Part shown: positions 52,522 through 63,985 of the stretch, piece after piece
Layout: the number at the start of each line of letters is the position of its first letter
Numbering within the stretch: position 1 is the first letter of the stretch
From: an uncultured Amylibacter sp.
GTDB lineage: Bacteria > Pseudomonadota > Alphaproteobacteria > Rhodobacterales > Rhodobacteraceae
Assembly (NCBI GenBank): GCA_905182285.1
Contig: CAJJAY010000012.1
Span: 62,001 to 126,000, forward strand
Reading direction: 5' to 3'
DNA: 64,000 nucleotides
Notes under the pieces: generated by a model
The model's database searches: none
What the model saw: only the letters and a program-made list of their open reading frames with translations
Told to the model about the DNA's origin: nothing
Position numbers and translations under genes: made by a program

Positions 52522-53039
52522 TAAGTCAGTGCCAATTCTTTTTTCAATTTAACCATTTTCTTTGTCATCATTGATCGCTTCATTCTACTCAAATGATCAA
52601 TAAATAAAACTCCATTTAAATGGTCTAATTCATGTTGTGCACATGTAGCCCAGAGACCATCAAAAAGCTCATCATGTTTTTTCCCATCAATATCTAGAAA
52701 TGACATCCTAACTTGCTTTGGTCTTTCAACATCTTCAAACAAATCAGGTAATGATAAGCAACCTTCAGAATATGTGTTTAACTCTTCAGAAACCGAAATA
52801 ATTTCAGGATTTATTAGTACTAACGGTTGGTTATCAGATTCACTATCAGTACAATCCATGACAAATATCCTTGCATCTGAAGCAACTTGAGGAGCAGCCA
52901 AGCCAACGCCTGGTGCATCATACATTGTCTCGATCATCGAATCAGCCAGTTTTCTAGTTTCTGCATCTACAGATTGTACAGGAACACATAGCTTTTTAAG
53001 TCTCGGGTCAGGATGTAAAAGAATAGGTAATAATGACAT
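52521..53039 (-). CDS. def: Peptide deformylase
   Basis: GVGLAAPQV, EGCLSLPD, QHELDHLNG all intact. Confidence 0.97.
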   Translation of the reverse strand: MSLLPILLHPDPRLKKLCVPVQSVDAETRKLADSMIETMYDAPGVGLAAPQVASDARIFVMDCTDSESDNQPLVLINPEIISVSEELNTYSEGCLSLPDLFEDVERPKQVRMSFLDIDGKKHDELFDGLWATCAQHELDHLNGVLFIDHLSRMKRSMMTKKMVKLKKELALT

Positions 53040-53199
53040 ACGACGGATTTATGTTAAAGTAAGTATATGTTCAAGTTATAAGCATATGTTAATACAGCTT
53101 ACTATCTAAAATTATTAAATAATATGAATTAATTTACTTTAAGTAATGATCCAGACATCCTAGAATTCACTTAACTTTAAATTAATGCAAGATTTTTAA

Positions 53200-54639
53200 A
53201 TGCAATTTGATAATACATATTTTAACAAACTTAATGATTTTTATGCAGAATGTGATGCAGATAGTCCTCCCAATCCAAAATTGATTAAGTTTAATAAGAA
53301 GCTTGCAGATCAGTTAGGAATCGACTCAAAAAATATAGATTTACCCAAGGTTTTTTCTGGAAGCGAAAAACCCAAAGGTGCAAACACTCTTGCTCAAATT
53401 TATGCTGGGCATCAGTTCGGGCATTTTAACCCACAGCTTGGTGACGGTAGAGCACTTCTTCTTGGTGAAGTAATATCTAAAAAAGGGAAAAGAATTGATA
53501 TCCAATTAAAAGGCTCCGGGCGAACACCATTTTCTAGAAATGGTGACGGCAAAGCTGGACTAGGTCCAGTCTTAAGAGAATATTTAGTTTCTGAAGCAAT
53601 GTATGCACTTGGGGTGCCTACAACTAGAGCATTAGCCGCTGTTTCTACTGGAGAAAATATTCAAAGAGACACCAATAAAAAAGGCGCAATTTTAACCCGA
53701 ACTGCAAGTAGTCATATTCGAATTGGGACATTTCAATTTTTTGCTTCCATGCAAGAAAATAGTAAACTAAAAAAACTTGCTGATTATACTATAGATCGTC
53801 ATTATCCAGATGCCAAAAATCATGAAAATCCATACTTAGAATTATTAAGAAATGTAGCTGATAACCAAGCTTATTTAATATCAAAATGGATAGGCTTAGG
53901 TTTTATTCATGGTGTTATGAATACAGATAATACAACATTATCAGGTGAGACTATCGATTATGGGCCATGTGCATTCATGGATTTTTACGACCCAAAAACC
54001 GTTTTTTCATCAATAGATAGAAATGGTAGATATGCATTCTCTAATCAACCACTTATTGCCAGATGGAATATGGCTAGACTAGCAGAAACATTACTACCAT
54101 TAATAAACAGTGATACAAACAAGGCAATTGAAGCCGCTACAGAAATAATAGAAAATTTTTCTGTTACATATGAAAAATTTTGGCTCAAGGAAATGCGTAG
54201 AAAATTTGGCTTTAAGAAAAATAAAGAGAATGATGCTGAATTATTTGATAATTTTTTTGAAACTATGACAAATAACCAAGTCGATTTTACCCAATCATTT
54301 TGTGCATTGGCTGACTTAGCAGAGGGCAACCCCACTAAACTACGCAATCTTTATTTAGACACAAAAAATTTGGATGAATGGATTAATATATTTAATAAAC
54401 GTAGTTCAATTGAGACAAATTTAGCAACAAATATTCGCAAAGAAAATCCCATATTTATCCCCAGAAATCATTTAGTTGAAGCAGCTCTAAGCGCAGCAGA
54501 GTTGGAAGACGACTATTCACAGTTTCAACAACTTTTAGAAATAGTCACTAGCCCCTTCGATGAAAGGCCTGGTAAAGAAATCTATTCAAACCCACCAATT
54601 ATGGTAAACTCCAATTATAAAACATTTTGTGGGACTTAG
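53200..54639 (+). CDS. SelO/YdiU pseudokinase-fold protein adenylyltransferase
   Basis: YAGHQFGHFNPQLGDGRALLLGEV; QLKGSGRTPFSRNGDGKAGLGPVLREYLVSEAM; GVMNTDNTTLSGETIDYGPCAFMD. Confidence 0.96.
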   Translation: MQFDNTYFNKLNDFYAECDADSPPNPKLIKFNKKLADQLGIDSKNIDLPKVFSGSEKPKGANTLAQIYAGHQFGHFNPQLGDGRALLLGEVISKKGKRIDIQLKGSGRTPFSRNGDGKAGLGPVLREYLVSEAMYALGVPTTRALAAVSTGENIQRDTNKKGAILTRTASSHIRIGTFQFFASMQENSKLKKLADYTIDRHYPDAKNHENPYLELLRNVADNQAYLISKWIGLGFIHGVMNTDNTTLSGETIDYGPCAFMDFYDPKTVFSSIDRNGRYAFSNQPLIARWNMARLAETLLPLINSDTNKAIEAATEIIENFSVTYEKFWLKEMRRKFGFKKNKENDAELFDNFFETMTNNQVDFTQSFCALADLAEGNPTKLRNLYLDTKNLDEWINIFNKRSSIETNLATNIRKENPIFIPRNHLVEAALSAAELEDDYSQFQQLLEIVTSPFDERPGKEIYSNPPIMVNSNYKTFCGT

Positions 54640-54682
54640 TATAGTTTACTAAGAAAATACAAAGTCATCCAACATCAAGGAA

Positions 54683-55858
54683 ATGCACAATATGAATTTT
54701 GATAAAAAAATAAATCGTATTAATACACATTCTGATAAATGGGATATGATGGAAAAAAATTATGGGGTTGATCCCACAAAAGGCACACCAATGTGGGTAG
54801 CCGATATGGATTTTGAACCACCAATTGAAGTTAATAATGCTTTATCATTGATGGCTAAACAAGGTGTATATGGATATTACGGCAATGATAAAAGTTACCG
54901 TGAAGCCATTGTAGGTTGGATGGACCGACGACATAATTGGGATGTGGACCCAGATCATATTTTTTCTACCCATGGGCTCGTAAATGGAACGGCTTTATGT
55001 GTCCAGTCCTTCACAAATGTCGGTGATGGTATAGTTTTATTTACACCAGTATATCACGCTTTTTCTAGGGTAATAGATGCAGCTGATCGAAAAGTTATTG
55101 AATGTGAATTAGAAATAAGTGATGGGCGTTATGTAATGAATTTTGACAAATATGATGCACAAATGGACAGCAATACAAAAATGATTATTCTGTGCTCACC
55201 ACATAATCCAGGTGGGCGCATTTGGTCAATTAATGAACTTAAACAAGTAGCAGAATTTGCAGAAAAACATAATTTAATTCTCATTTCTGATGAAATACAT
55301 CACGATTTAACTTTTAGTTCTGACCACACTGTGATGCCCATAGCAGCTCCAGAGATCTCAAATCGGTTAGTTATGATGACTGCTGTTACTAAAACTTTTA
55401 ATATAGCAGGTTGCCATACCGGGAATGTAATAATAGCTGATGAAAAACTGCGTTCAAAATTTGCGAAAACTCTTAAAGCAACAGGAACTTCACCTAATTC
55501 ATTTGGATTATATATGGCCGAAGCTGCATATACATATGGTGATAAGTGGGTCGATGAATTGTGTATATATTTGGATGGAAACAGAAAAATACTTGATGCA
55601 ACTATAAAAAAAATTCCAGGTGTTAAATCAATGCAATTAGAAGCAACATACTTATCCTGGGTGGATTTCTCAGGCACTGGAATGCCTAAAACTGATTATA
55701 TTAATCGCGTGCAAAAACAAGCTCTAATAGCTTCAAGTCATGGAGATACATTTGGAACAGGTGGTGAAACTTTTTTACGTTTTAATTTTGCAACTCAACG
55801 TGCAGACTTAAAAAAAGCCATGAAGAGATTAGAAGTTGCATTCAATGATTTGCAGTAA
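54683..55858 (+). CDS. MalY/PatB family PLP-dependent C-S lyase / aminotransferase
   Basis: WVADMDFEPP; CSPHNPGGRIWS; ISDEIHHDL; TKTFNIAG. Confidence 0.92.
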   Translation: MHNMNFDKKINRINTHSDKWDMMEKNYGVDPTKGTPMWVADMDFEPPIEVNNALSLMAKQGVYGYYGNDKSYREAIVGWMDRRHNWDVDPDHIFSTHGLVNGTALCVQSFTNVGDGIVLFTPVYHAFSRVIDAADRKVIECELEISDGRYVMNFDKYDAQMDSNTKMIILCSPHNPGGRIWSINELKQVAEFAEKHNLILISDEIHHDLTFSSDHTVMPIAAPEISNRLVMMTAVTKTFNIAGCHTGNVIIADEKLRSKFAKTLKATGTSPNSFGLYMAEAAYTYGDKWVDELCIYLDGNRKILDATIKKIPGVKSMQLEATYLSWVDFSGTGMPKTDYINRVQKQALIASSHGDTFGTGGETFLRFNFATQRADLKKAMKRLEVAFNDLQ

Positions 55859-55930
55859 TCTCTTGGGCGTTGCAATTATCCAGACACTTTGCCATATGTA
55901 ATATATCACAAACAGATAAAGAAAATTTTT

Positions 55931-56890
55931 ATGCAAAACTACCTAGAATTTGAAAAACCACTTGCAGAAATTGAAAGTAAAGCTGCTGAATTGCGGGCAA
56001 TGGCTGAAAAATCTGAAGATGGCGTAAATGTAGATGCTGAAGCCAATGCGCTTGATAAAAAAGCACAAAGTATGCTTCAAGAATTGTATAAAAATCTTAA
56101 TCCATGGCGAAAATGTCAAGTTGCACGCCATCAAGATCGTCCACACTGCAAAGATTATATCCAAGAACTATTTACAGAATATACTCCTCTTCAAGGAGAC
56201 AGAAATTTTGCAGATGATGCAGCAGTAATGGGTGGCTTAGCTCGCTTTGAAGATCAACCAATCGTAATTATTGGACATGAAAAAGGGTATGATACTACAA
56301 CTCGCATCCAACGTAATTTTGGCATGGCACGTCCAGAAGGCTACAGAAAAGCAATCAGATTAATGGAAATGGCTGATAAGTTTGGTTTGCCAATTATTAC
56401 TTTAGTCGACACACCTGGTGCATACCCTGGAAAGGGCGCAGAAGAGCGTGGCCAATCCGAAGCTATAGCAAGATCTACAGAAAAATGTCTGCAAGTTCGT
56501 GTGCCTTTAATATCCATCATAACAGGTGAAGGTGGGTCAGGTGGTGCAGTAGCTTTTGCAACTGCTGATAAGCTCTTAATGTTAGAACATTCTGTTTACT
56601 CTGTTATTTCTCCAGAAGGATGTGCGTCAATCTTATGGAAAGATTCAGAGAAAATGCGAGAAGCTGCCGAAGCGCTTCGTCTTACTGCGCAGGATTTAAA
56701 GAAACTTGGTGTTGCTGATAAAGTAATGAAAGAGCCACTTGGTGGAGCACAAAGAGACCATAAAGAAACATATAAAGTAGTCAGAAAAAGTATAGCTGAA
56801 GCTTTAAAGGAGCTCCAATCCAAAAAACCGGACTTACTATTAAAAGAGCGCAGACAAAAATTCTTAGATTTAGGTTCAAAATCACTCTAG
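55931..56890 (+). CDS. accA: Acetyl-CoA carboxylase carboxyltransferase subunit alpha
   Basis: [65 protein letters not shown] opens at 55889; start likely 55931. Confidence 0.97.
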   Translation: MQNYLEFEKPLAEIESKAAELRAMAEKSEDGVNVDAEANALDKKAQSMLQELYKNLNPWRKCQVARHQDRPHCKDYIQELFTEYTPLQGDRNFADDAAVMGGLARFEDQPIVIIGHEKGYDTTTRIQRNFGMARPEGYRKAIRLMEMADKFGLPIITLVDTPGAYPGKGAEERGQSEAIARSTEKCLQVRVPLISIITGEGGSGGAVAFATADKLLMLEHSVYSVISPEGCASILWKDSEKMREAAEALRLTAQDLKKLGVADKVMKEPLGGAQRDHKETYKVVRKSIAEALKELQSKKPDLLLKERRQKFLDLGSKSL

Positions 56891-56923
56891 TTTATCAGAA
56901 AATAAAATTTCTTTAATATCCTA

Positions 56924-57532
56924 TCAGAGGGTTTCTTCAGATTTTTTTGGCCAAGAGTGGCCATATTTGCCACCATCAACTTCTGAATCAGTCATCTCTT
57001 CTAATATTTGCCCAGCAGTGGGTAAATCTGCAAGTTCTGGCCAACTATCATTTTTCCAAATTTTAGATCGGTTCAATGCTTTGGCACATTGAAAATATAT
57101 TTCTTCAATTTCAAATATAATAATAGAACGAGGTTTATTTTTGTTTTTTTCAAATAATTCTATTAATTCTTTATCCAAAGTAACTTGAGCCATTCCGTTA
57201 ATCCGAATTACAATGTTTGAACCACCTATAATCAACATTAAAGCAGCTCTTGGATCTCGCACAATATTTTTTAAACTATCTATACGATTATTTCCTCTCC
57301 AATCTGGTATCAATAAATTTTTATCGTTTAATTCAAGAACAACGTTAGTGTCATCTCCCCTTGGACTGGCATCAACACCATTAGGCCCCACAGTCGCTAA
57401 GGTACACAAAGACGATGCTTCTATCCATTTTCGGTAAGTTGGTGTTATCCGATTTGATACTTTTTTAATTGAAGCAATACTTGGTGGACCATAAATTTTT
57501 TCAAGTTCGTCAATTGTTTTTATAAATTCCAT
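56924..57532 (-). CDS. Pyridoxamine 5'-phosphate oxidase-family FMN-binding protein
   Basis: SSLCTLATVGPNGVDASPRGDD...LIPDWRGNNRIDSLKNIVRDPRAALMLIIGGSNIVIRINGMAQV. Confidence 0.87.
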   Translation of the reverse strand: MEFIKTIDELEKIYGPPSIASIKKVSNRITPTYRKWIEASSLCTLATVGPNGVDASPRGDDTNVVLELNDKNLLIPDWRGNNRIDSLKNIVRDPRAALMLIIGGSNIVIRINGMAQVTLDKELIELFEKNKNKPRSIIIFEIEEIYFQCAKALNRSKIWKNDSWPELADLPTAGQILEEMTDSEVDGGKYGHSWPKKSEETL

Positions 57533-57545
57533 CAGAAAGACATCC

Positions 57546-58265
57546 TTATTTTGAAATAGCTTCCTCTATTAAAGCATTAGAAGCATTTTCAATATTTTCC
57601 TCAATATATCTCACGAAGCTTTTAGTTTTTAGACCACTTGGCACTTCATCTAAATATTCTAAAATTACAGTTCCTCGCTTACGTAGTAAGCTATGTTTTG
57701 GCCAGTACATTCCCACATTTGTTGCAGCCAATATACACCTCCGGTTCATACGTTGGCAAACTACAGCAGCACCCACTTTATAAGGCATGACTTTCCCAGG
57801 AGCGACCCGTGTTCCTTGAGGGTAAATTACAAGTTGCGTATCTCCATCGTTTCTTTCCAAACCAGATAACATTTGAGAAACTGCTTTTCCTTTACCTCCT
57901 CTTCGAACAGGCGCTACTCCAAGTCTTTTTCCATAAAATCCAATAATTGGAAAATAAGTTAACTCTTGCTTCATCACAAAATTCACATTTTTTAGATAGT
58001 AAGCATGTAAGATAACATCAAAAAAACTTTGATGCTTTGATGCTATAACTACGTTTCCAGTTGGTATTTGACCTCTTAGTTCAACTTTTAGACCACAGAT
58101 GATCCTTGCTAAAAACACAACAGAGCCAGCAAAATTCCTGACAACCCAGTATGTTGCTTTCCGCGATACCAGTGCTGGTATAGCTCCCAAGACCGCAAAT
58201 AATGTCATTGATAGGTACATTGAAAATATAAATATTATAGATAATAGAAACTGTACAACAACCAA
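57546..58265 (-). CDS. plsC: 1-acyl-sn-glycerol-3-phosphate acyltransferase
   Basis: ASKHQSFFDVILHAYYL; YPQGTRVAPG. Confidence 0.92.
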   Translation of the reverse strand: MVVVQFLLSIIFIFSMYLSMTLFAVLGAIPALVSRKATYWVVRNFAGSVVFLARIICGLKVELRGQIPTGNVVIASKHQSFFDVILHAYYLKNVNFVMKQELTYFPIIGFYGKRLGVAPVRRGGKGKAVSQMLSGLERNDGDTQLVIYPQGTRVAPGKVMPYKVGAAVVCQRMNRRCILAATNVGMYWPKHSLLRKRGTVILEYLDEVPSGLKTKSFVRYIEENIENASNALIEEAISK

Positions 58266-58456
58266 TTAGATACTCCTTACAATTAGTTTCATATGATTGC
58301 CAAATCTATAAACAATCTTTATTTTAAGATTCTATATTGGACTATAAAGTAAAGCATAATATGGTAACTATAATAACCAAACGAAAATTTCTTATTTCAT
58401 CCTATAATATGCGAATTAATTAAACAAAACATATTATAAATAAAACAGAGCGCAAT

Positions 58457-59074
58457 ATGCAGATAGATTGTCCAAACTGTGACGCACAATATAATATTTC
58501 TGAAAATATAGCTTTAGAAATTGAACATATTGTACAATGCACAAACTGTTTGGAAATTTGGAAATATACTTTTCCTAGAACACAAGAAAAAATTGGGAAT
58601 AAAAACATTAAGGTTAATAAACTTCACCCCCAAGTATCATCTGACATTCAATCTATACTCCAAGAAGAAGCAGCGTATTCAAAAAATACAAAAAGTCTGA
58701 ATAAAGCTCGGAGCCTTACTTCTAAAAAACTTAATATATCAAAGAAAGACCTTCAAAAACTTAATCTAAAAATAGAGGCTAATAGCTCTATCAGGATGCT
58801 ATCTTCAAAACAAAACAAATCTAAGTCTTCTAAAAATGGTATTAAACTTTATAGCAATAAATTTTCTAAATTAATAATTGGAGTATTTCTTATTTTAACA
58901 ATTGCAAGTGGCACATATGTTTTTGCTCCAGAAATATCAAAACATATCCCTCAAGCTGAAAATTCTTTAAAAATATATAAATCAAAGGTCACTTATGTTT
59001 TTTCAAACATAAAAAATAGCTACATGGAATTTGCTGTTCCACAAATTGATAAATTTATAAAATCAAACGATTAA
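58457..59074 (+). CDS. MJ0042-type zinc-ribbon protein with single TM helix
   Basis: MQIDCPNCDAQYNI...VQCTNCLEIWKY; TM LIIGVFLILTIASGTYVFA. Confidence 0.83.
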   Translation: MQIDCPNCDAQYNISENIALEIEHIVQCTNCLEIWKYTFPRTQEKIGNKNIKVNKLHPQVSSDIQSILQEEAAYSKNTKSLNKARSLTSKKLNISKKDLQKLNLKIEANSSIRMLSSKQNKSKSSKNGIKLYSNKFSKLIIGVFLILTIASGTYVFAPEISKHIPQAENSLKIYKSKVTYVFSNIKNSYMEFAVPQIDKFIKSND

Positions 59075-59092
59075 TCTTCACTTAAATGAGGA

Positions 59093-60358
59093 TTAGAGCC
59101 AGTCAGGAATAATATCTCTTTTTATTATAGCTTCGATACTTGGGCGATCTCGTATTATAGAAAATTGATCTCCGTGCACTAAAATCTCAGGTATAAGTGG
59201 TCGTGTATTATACTCAGATGCCATAACGGCGCCGTACGCACCTGCTGAGCGGAATGCAACCATCTCACCATCAGCAACTGGAGTTAATGCTCTTTTATTT
59301 GCAAATGTATCACCAGTTTCACATACTGGGCCAACAATATCATAATCTTGTGTTTCAGAATTCTCAGTAGATTCAATAACAGGAATAATTTCATGATAAG
59401 CTTCATACAAAGCTGGTCGTATGAGATCGTTCATTGCAGCATCAACAATCATAAAATCACGCCCTTCACCGGATTTATTATATATTACAGACGACACCAT
59501 TAAACCAGCATTTCCAGTTAATAATCTACCAGGTTCAATTTCGATTTCACAATCAAGATCACCAACAGTTTCATGAATAACTTTTGCATAATCTTCAGGT
59601 AGCGGTGGTGACTGGTTGGAACTTTCATAGGGTATTCCCAAACCACCGCCTAAATCTAAACGTCTAATATTATGGCCGTCTTGTCTTAATACTTTTGTTA
59701 ATTCAGCAACTTTTTTATACGCCAACCTGAAGGGTTCTAAATCTGTTAATTGTGAACCAATGTGAACATCAATACCGACAACATCAATTGCCTCCATAGA
59801 TGCTGCTATTGAATAAACTTCTTGTGCCTTTGAAATTGGAATACCAAATTTGTTTTCAGATTTACCAGTGGCTATTTTAGCATGTGTTTTAGCATCAACA
59901 TCTGGATTCACACGCAACGTAATAGGAGCTATTGCGCCCAGTGATAAAGCTACTTCATTTAATACTTTTAATTCCGCTTCACTTTCAACATTAAATTGTC
60001 GGATACCATTCTTTATAGCTAATGCCATTTCTTCACGAGTTTTACCAACGCCAGAAAATACAATTTTATCCCCAGATATGCCTGCTGCTTTAGCCCGTAG
60101 ATATTCACCACCAGAAACAACATCCATTCCAGCGCCTAAATCCCCTAAGATCTTTAAAATGGCAATGTTTGAATTTGCTTTCATTGCATAACAAATAAGG
60201 TGATTCATTCCATTCAAAGCTTCATCAAATACTCGAAAATGACGCGTTAAAGTAGCCTGTGAATAAACATAAAAAGGTGTGCCAACTGCAGCTGCAATTT
60301 CTGTTATAGCTACATCTTCAGCATGCAAAATACCGTTGCGGTATATAAAATGATCCAT
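59093..60358 (-). CDS. lysA: Diaminopimelate decarboxylase
   Basis: YAMKANSNIAILKILGDLGAGMDVVSGGEY; DVHIGSQL; GGGLGIPY; GPVCETGDTFA. Confidence 0.98.
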   Translation of the reverse strand: MDHFIYRNGILHAEDVAITEIAAAVGTPFYVYSQATLTRHFRVFDEALNGMNHLICYAMKANSNIAILKILGDLGAGMDVVSGGEYLRAKAAGISGDKIVFSGVGKTREEMALAIKNGIRQFNVESEAELKVLNEVALSLGAIAPITLRVNPDVDAKTHAKIATGKSENKFGIPISKAQEVYSIAASMEAIDVVGIDVHIGSQLTDLEPFRLAYKKVAELTKVLRQDGHNIRRLDLGGGLGIPYESSNQSPPLPEDYAKVIHETVGDLDCEIEIEPGRLLTGNAGLMVSSVIYNKSGEGRDFMIVDAAMNDLIRPALYEAYHEIIPVIESTENSETQDYDIVGPVCETGDTFANKRALTPVADGEMVAFRSAGAYGAVMASEYNTRPLIPEILVHGDQFSIIRDRPSIEAIIKRDIIPDWL

Positions 60359-60364
60359 AATTAC

Positions 60365-60685
60365 CTACTTAATAGAGCGCGAGCGCAAGAATAAATATAG
60401 TGGCAAGCCACACGAAACACCAACGCCAAAAGTTGCGATAAAGCATACTATGAAAACCCACCAATCTTTGCGAGCAATTACTTCTACAGCCATCCAAATT
60501 GTTAAGACAGAAGCAGAAATTGTTAAATCCCACATTAGACCTCGAGCTGCTTCATTAACAGTCCATGCAGAAACAATTCCAGCCCATGAATAACCAAATT
60601 CATTAAACCATGCTAAAAAATGCATCATAGGTTTAATGCCACCCAGTATAGCTAAAATTAAATAAATTAATCGCATGAAAGACAT
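60365..60685 (-). CDS. DUF2834-like small membrane protein
   Basis: Three TM helices; LDLTISA-like region (ARGLMWDLTISASVLTIWMAVEV) resembles DUF2834. Confidence 0.6.
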   Translation of the reverse strand: MSFMRLIYLILAILGGIKPMMHFLAWFNEFGYSWAGIVSAWTVNEAARGLMWDLTISASVLTIWMAVEVIARKDWWVFIVCFIATFGVGVSCGLPLYLFLRSRSIK

Positions 60686-60780
60686 GATACACCCTCACCA
60701 ATGGGCAAAGGATCACCTTTTATCCCGCAACCGTTGATACTTGTAATTAATACTAATGCAAAAAATAGTTTATAAATCAT
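60667..60780 (-). CDS. Small lipoprotein, LptM/YifL-like (37 aa)
   Basis: Manual translation [37 protein letters not shown]: lipobox plus GCGxKGDP signature, between argH and lysA. Below ORF-track length cutoff. Confidence 0.75.
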   Translation of the reverse strand: MIYKLFFALVLITSINGCGIKGDPLPIGEGVSCLSCD

Positions 60781-62201
60781 GATAGAATTTCTCTCCACCG
60801 AGCTATCTGCTTTCGCACCTGTTTAGGAGCTGTTCCACCATAACTTTGACGACTTGCAACAGAATTTTGAACTCCTAAAAAATTGAATACATCAGCGTTA
60901 ATTTTTTCATTTTCTTTTTGCATTTCTTTAAGGCTTAAATCAGGAAGATCACACCCTTTTTCCTCTGCTTTTGCTACCAAAGCTCCAGTAATATGATGTG
61001 CTTCTCTAAATGGCATTCCCAAGTCTCGAACCAACCAATCAGCCAAATCAGTAGCTGTTGAAAACCCTGATGAGGCTGCACTTTCAAGAGATGCAATATT
61101 AGGCTTCATATCTGATACCATTCCAGTCATTGCTGCGAGTGCTAACATCAGGCTGTCAGAGGCGTCAAATACCTGCTCTTTATCTTCTTGCATATCTTTT
61201 GAATATGCTAATGGTAGGCCTTTCATAACCATTAAAAGCCCCACTAACGATCCTGTAATACGGCCAACTTTAGCTCGAATTAACTCCGCAGCATCTGGAT
61301 TTTTTTTCTGAGGCATAATAGACGAACCCGTGCTAAATTTATCAGATAAAGTAACAAACTTAAACTGAGCAGAAGACCAAATAACTAACTCTTCTGCGAA
61401 ACGAGATAAATGAGTAGCGCAAATTGATGATGCACTTAAAAACTCTAATGCAAAATCACGATCAGAAACTGAATCTAATGAATTTGCCGTGGGCGCACTA
61501 AAACCTAATGCATGAGCAGTATTATGTCTATCAATGGGGAAACCAGTACCAGCAAGAGCAGCTGCTCCTAAGGGGCTTTCATTCATACGTGCTCTAGCAT
61601 CTGAAAAACGTGAACGATCTCTTGCAAACATTTCGACATATGCCATCATATGGTGACCCCAAGTAACTGGTTGAGCTACTTGTAAATGAGTAAAGCCAGG
61701 CATAACAATCTCAGCGCCTTTGTCAGCTTGGTTTATTAATGCTTTCATCAACTCTGATAGACCTTCAATTATTGCATCACATTGATCACGTGTCCACAAT
61801 TTGAAATCTGTTGCAACTTGGTCATTCCTTGAACGCCCTGTATGCAATCGGCCAGCAGGCTCACCAATTATTTCTTTTAATCGGCTTTCTATATTCATAT
61901 GAATATCTTCTAGTGCTTTTGAATACTCAAAAGTTCCATTTTCAATTTCTGACTGGATTATAAGAAGTCCTTCTTTTATGGCTTCAGCATCAGTTTCAGT
62001 AATTATATTTTGCTTTGCTAACATTGCAGAATGGGCAATCGATCCTGCAATATCTTGTACTGCCATCCTCTTGTCAAAATCAATAGATGCATTAATTGAC
62101 TCCATTATGGCGTCTGGTCCGCTTGCGAAACGTCCGCCCCACATTGCATTTGATGAATTTTTATCAGACATATAATTAATACCATTTTTAAGGAGCCACA
62201 T
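60777..62201 (-). CDS. argH: Argininosuccinate lyase
   Basis: [54 protein letters not shown]. True start probably [15 protein letters not shown]. Confidence 0.98.
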   Translation of the reverse strand: MWLLKNGINYMSDKNSSNAMWGGRFASGPDAIMESINASIDFDKRMAVQDIAGSIAHSAMLAKQNIITETDAEAIKEGLLIIQSEIENGTFEYSKALEDIHMNIESRLKEIIGEPAGRLHTGRSRNDQVATDFKLWTRDQCDAIIEGLSELMKALINQADKGAEIVMPGFTHLQVAQPVTWGHHMMAYVEMFARDRSRFSDARARMNESPLGAAALAGTGFPIDRHNTAHALGFSAPTANSLDSVSDRDFALEFLSASSICATHLSRFAEELVIWSSAQFKFVTLSDKFSTGSSIMPQKKNPDAAELIRAKVGRITGSLVGLLMVMKGLPLAYSKDMQEDKEQVFDASDSLMLALAAMTGMVSDMKPNIASLESAASSGFSTATDLADWLVRDLGMPFREAHHITGALVAKAEEKGCDLPDLSLKEMQKENEKINADVFNFLGVQNSVASRQSYGGTAPKQVRKQIARWREILS

Positions 62202-62202
62202 T

Positions 62203-62778
62203 GTGACTAAAATTAGAATTCTCTGCGCAACGCTTTATACCTTGCTGGCAGTAGGTGCAAATCCTTTGACAGCTAATACCCTTAATGTGAATAATCTTTT
62301 AAATATTCGTTCAGGGGATATGCGCTTAGTAGCTATTCATACAGAGCCAAAAACTATAGTTAAAACAACTTTTTCTGATGAAAATGATAATATCCTAAAC
62401 CTATCTACTTATAACGGTAAAGTTATTCTTTTAAACCTTTGGGCAACATGGTGTGCGCCATGCAGAGCCGAAATGCCATCTCTTGATGCAATAAACAAAA
62501 AAATTAATAACGATAAGTTTGAGGTTGTCACAGTTGCTGTAGGGCGTAATTCAATTCCAATAATGAAAGAGTTTTTTAAAGAGAACGCGATAACATCACT
62601 TACACTACATAGAGATCCAAAAATGAAATTAGCTGCATCTTTTGGTGTTCGTGGATTACCAGCAACATTGATTCTAAATCCTGACGGGCAAGAAATTGCC
62701 AGAATTCAACGTGAAGCAGATTGGTTTTCTCAAGATGCCATAAATTTATTGGAAGCTATAATCCAAAACTATAAATGA
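62203..62778 (+). CDS. TlpA/ResA-like thioredoxin-fold protein
   Basis: [22 protein letters not shown] (WCxPC); N-terminal signal peptide. Divergent from argH. Confidence 0.93.
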   Translation: MTKIRILCATLYTLLAVGANPLTANTLNVNNLLNIRSGDMRLVAIHTEPKTIVKTTFSDENDNILNLSTYNGKVILLNLWATWCAPCRAEMPSLDAINKKINNDKFEVVTVAVGRNSIPIMKEFFKENAITSLTLHRDPKMKLAASFGVRGLPATLILNPDGQEIARIQREADWFSQDAINLLEAIIQNYK

Positions 62779-62834
62779 AAATAACTAGAAATTAATTATA
62801 TTTAAGGTATATTTTAAATAGTTTTGAGATTTTG

Positions 62835-62920
62835 TGGTGCGAGCGGGGGGACTTGAACCCCCACGCCCATACGGACAACAGATTTTAAGTCTGGCGCGTC
62901 TACCATTCCGCCACGCTCGC
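62835..62920 (-). tRNA. tRNA-Leu(UAA), CCA encoded
   Basis: Minus strand GCGAGCGTGGCGGAATGGTAGACGCGCCAGACTTAAAATCTG...GGGGGTTCAAGTCCCCCCGCTCGCACCA: 7-bp acceptor stem, anticodon loop CTTAAAA (TAA), long variable arm, TTCAAGT loop. Confidence 0.96.
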
Positions 62921-62976
62921 ATCACGTGGACCTTGTGGCGTGAAAAATCATGTTTGTAAACTCAATTTCGCAAATT

Positions 62977-63900
62977 TTAAAAAAAATTTTCACCCATTTG
63001 GCTTCTAAAGCGTTTTGCCATTAGAGTAGCCATCTCAACTCCCTCACTTACAGGGCATGTTATTTCATCTTGGAGAACTTCAGATCCATCTGGGCGAATA
63101 ACTTCACCTCGTAAACGCATTTGTTGACCATTTAATTCCGCAAGACCAGCAATAGGAGTCTGACAAGAACCATCTAATCCTAATAACAAGCTTCGTTCTG
63201 CGGCTAAGCGTAATGATGCTGATTTATCATTAATAACTGATAAAATTTTTGATATTTCAATATCATTTTTCCGTTGTTCAATCCCAATACAACCTTGAGC
63301 AATTGCTGGAAGCATATCATCAGTCTCAATTGGGTTTGAAATTTCATTGCGCCCTAAGCGATTTAAGCCTGCACAAGCTAGGAACGTTGCATCAGCAATA
63401 CCTTCGTTTAGTTTGCGTAATCGCGTTTGAACATTTCCTCTAAATTCAACAATTTTAAGATCTGGTCGCTTGTTTAGCAATTGCGCGCGGCGCCTCAAGC
63501 TAGATGTCCCAACAGTAGCGCCATTTGGCAATTCAGAAATACTCTTGTATTTTGTAGAAATAAACGAATCACGCACATCTTCTCTTGGAAGATAGCAACT
63601 AATAATTAGTCCTTCAGGACATATAACAGGCATATCTTTCATCGAATGAACAGCAATATCAATATTATTATCTAACATTGCTTCTTCAATCTCTTTAGTA
63701 AATAAACCTTTCCCTCCTACTTCACTCAAAGGACGATCTTGAATCTTATCTCCAGTTGTTTTTATAACTTTTATTTTAAAACAACTTTCATCTAAACCAG
63801 TGGAACGAATTAGTCTGCCCATTGTTTCATGAGCTTGTGCTAAAGCTAATGGAGAGCCTCGTGTGCCTATGACTAAAGGTGAACTTGATTTAAATTTCAT
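62977..63900 (-). CDS. hemC: Porphobilinogen deaminase (hydroxymethylbilane synthase)
   Basis: IGTRGSPLALAQAHE; GKGLFTKEIEEAML; AVHSMKDMP; GTSSLRRRAQL; LDGSCQTPIAG. Confidence 0.98.
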   Translation of the reverse strand: MKFKSSSPLVIGTRGSPLALAQAHETMGRLIRSTGLDESCFKIKVIKTTGDKIQDRPLSEVGGKGLFTKEIEEAMLDNNIDIAVHSMKDMPVICPEGLIISCYLPREDVRDSFISTKYKSISELPNGATVGTSSLRRRAQLLNKRPDLKIVEFRGNVQTRLRKLNEGIADATFLACAGLNRLGRNEISNPIETDDMLPAIAQGCIGIEQRKNDIEISKILSVINDKSASLRLAAERSLLLGLDGSCQTPIAGLAELNGQQMRLRGEVIRPDGSEVLQDEITCPVSEGVEMATLMAKRFRSQMGENFF

Positions 63901-63985
63901 AAATTATTCTTAACGCCCTGCGACATTCGCTTCAATGGTAATGATTATACTTTCCACTGTGACATATCCTCGCTAGAACAATTGA

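Noticed and set aside
59072-59094. Imperfect inverted repeat between the zinc-ribbon gene and lysA
   Set aside because: One mismatch, AT-rich stem and overlap with the stop codon; compatible with a weak terminator but too little support.
62835-62920. tRNA-Leu as an integration hotspot
   Set aside because: Flanked by ordinary genes (TlpA-like, hemC); no integrase and no duplicated tRNA 3' end seen.
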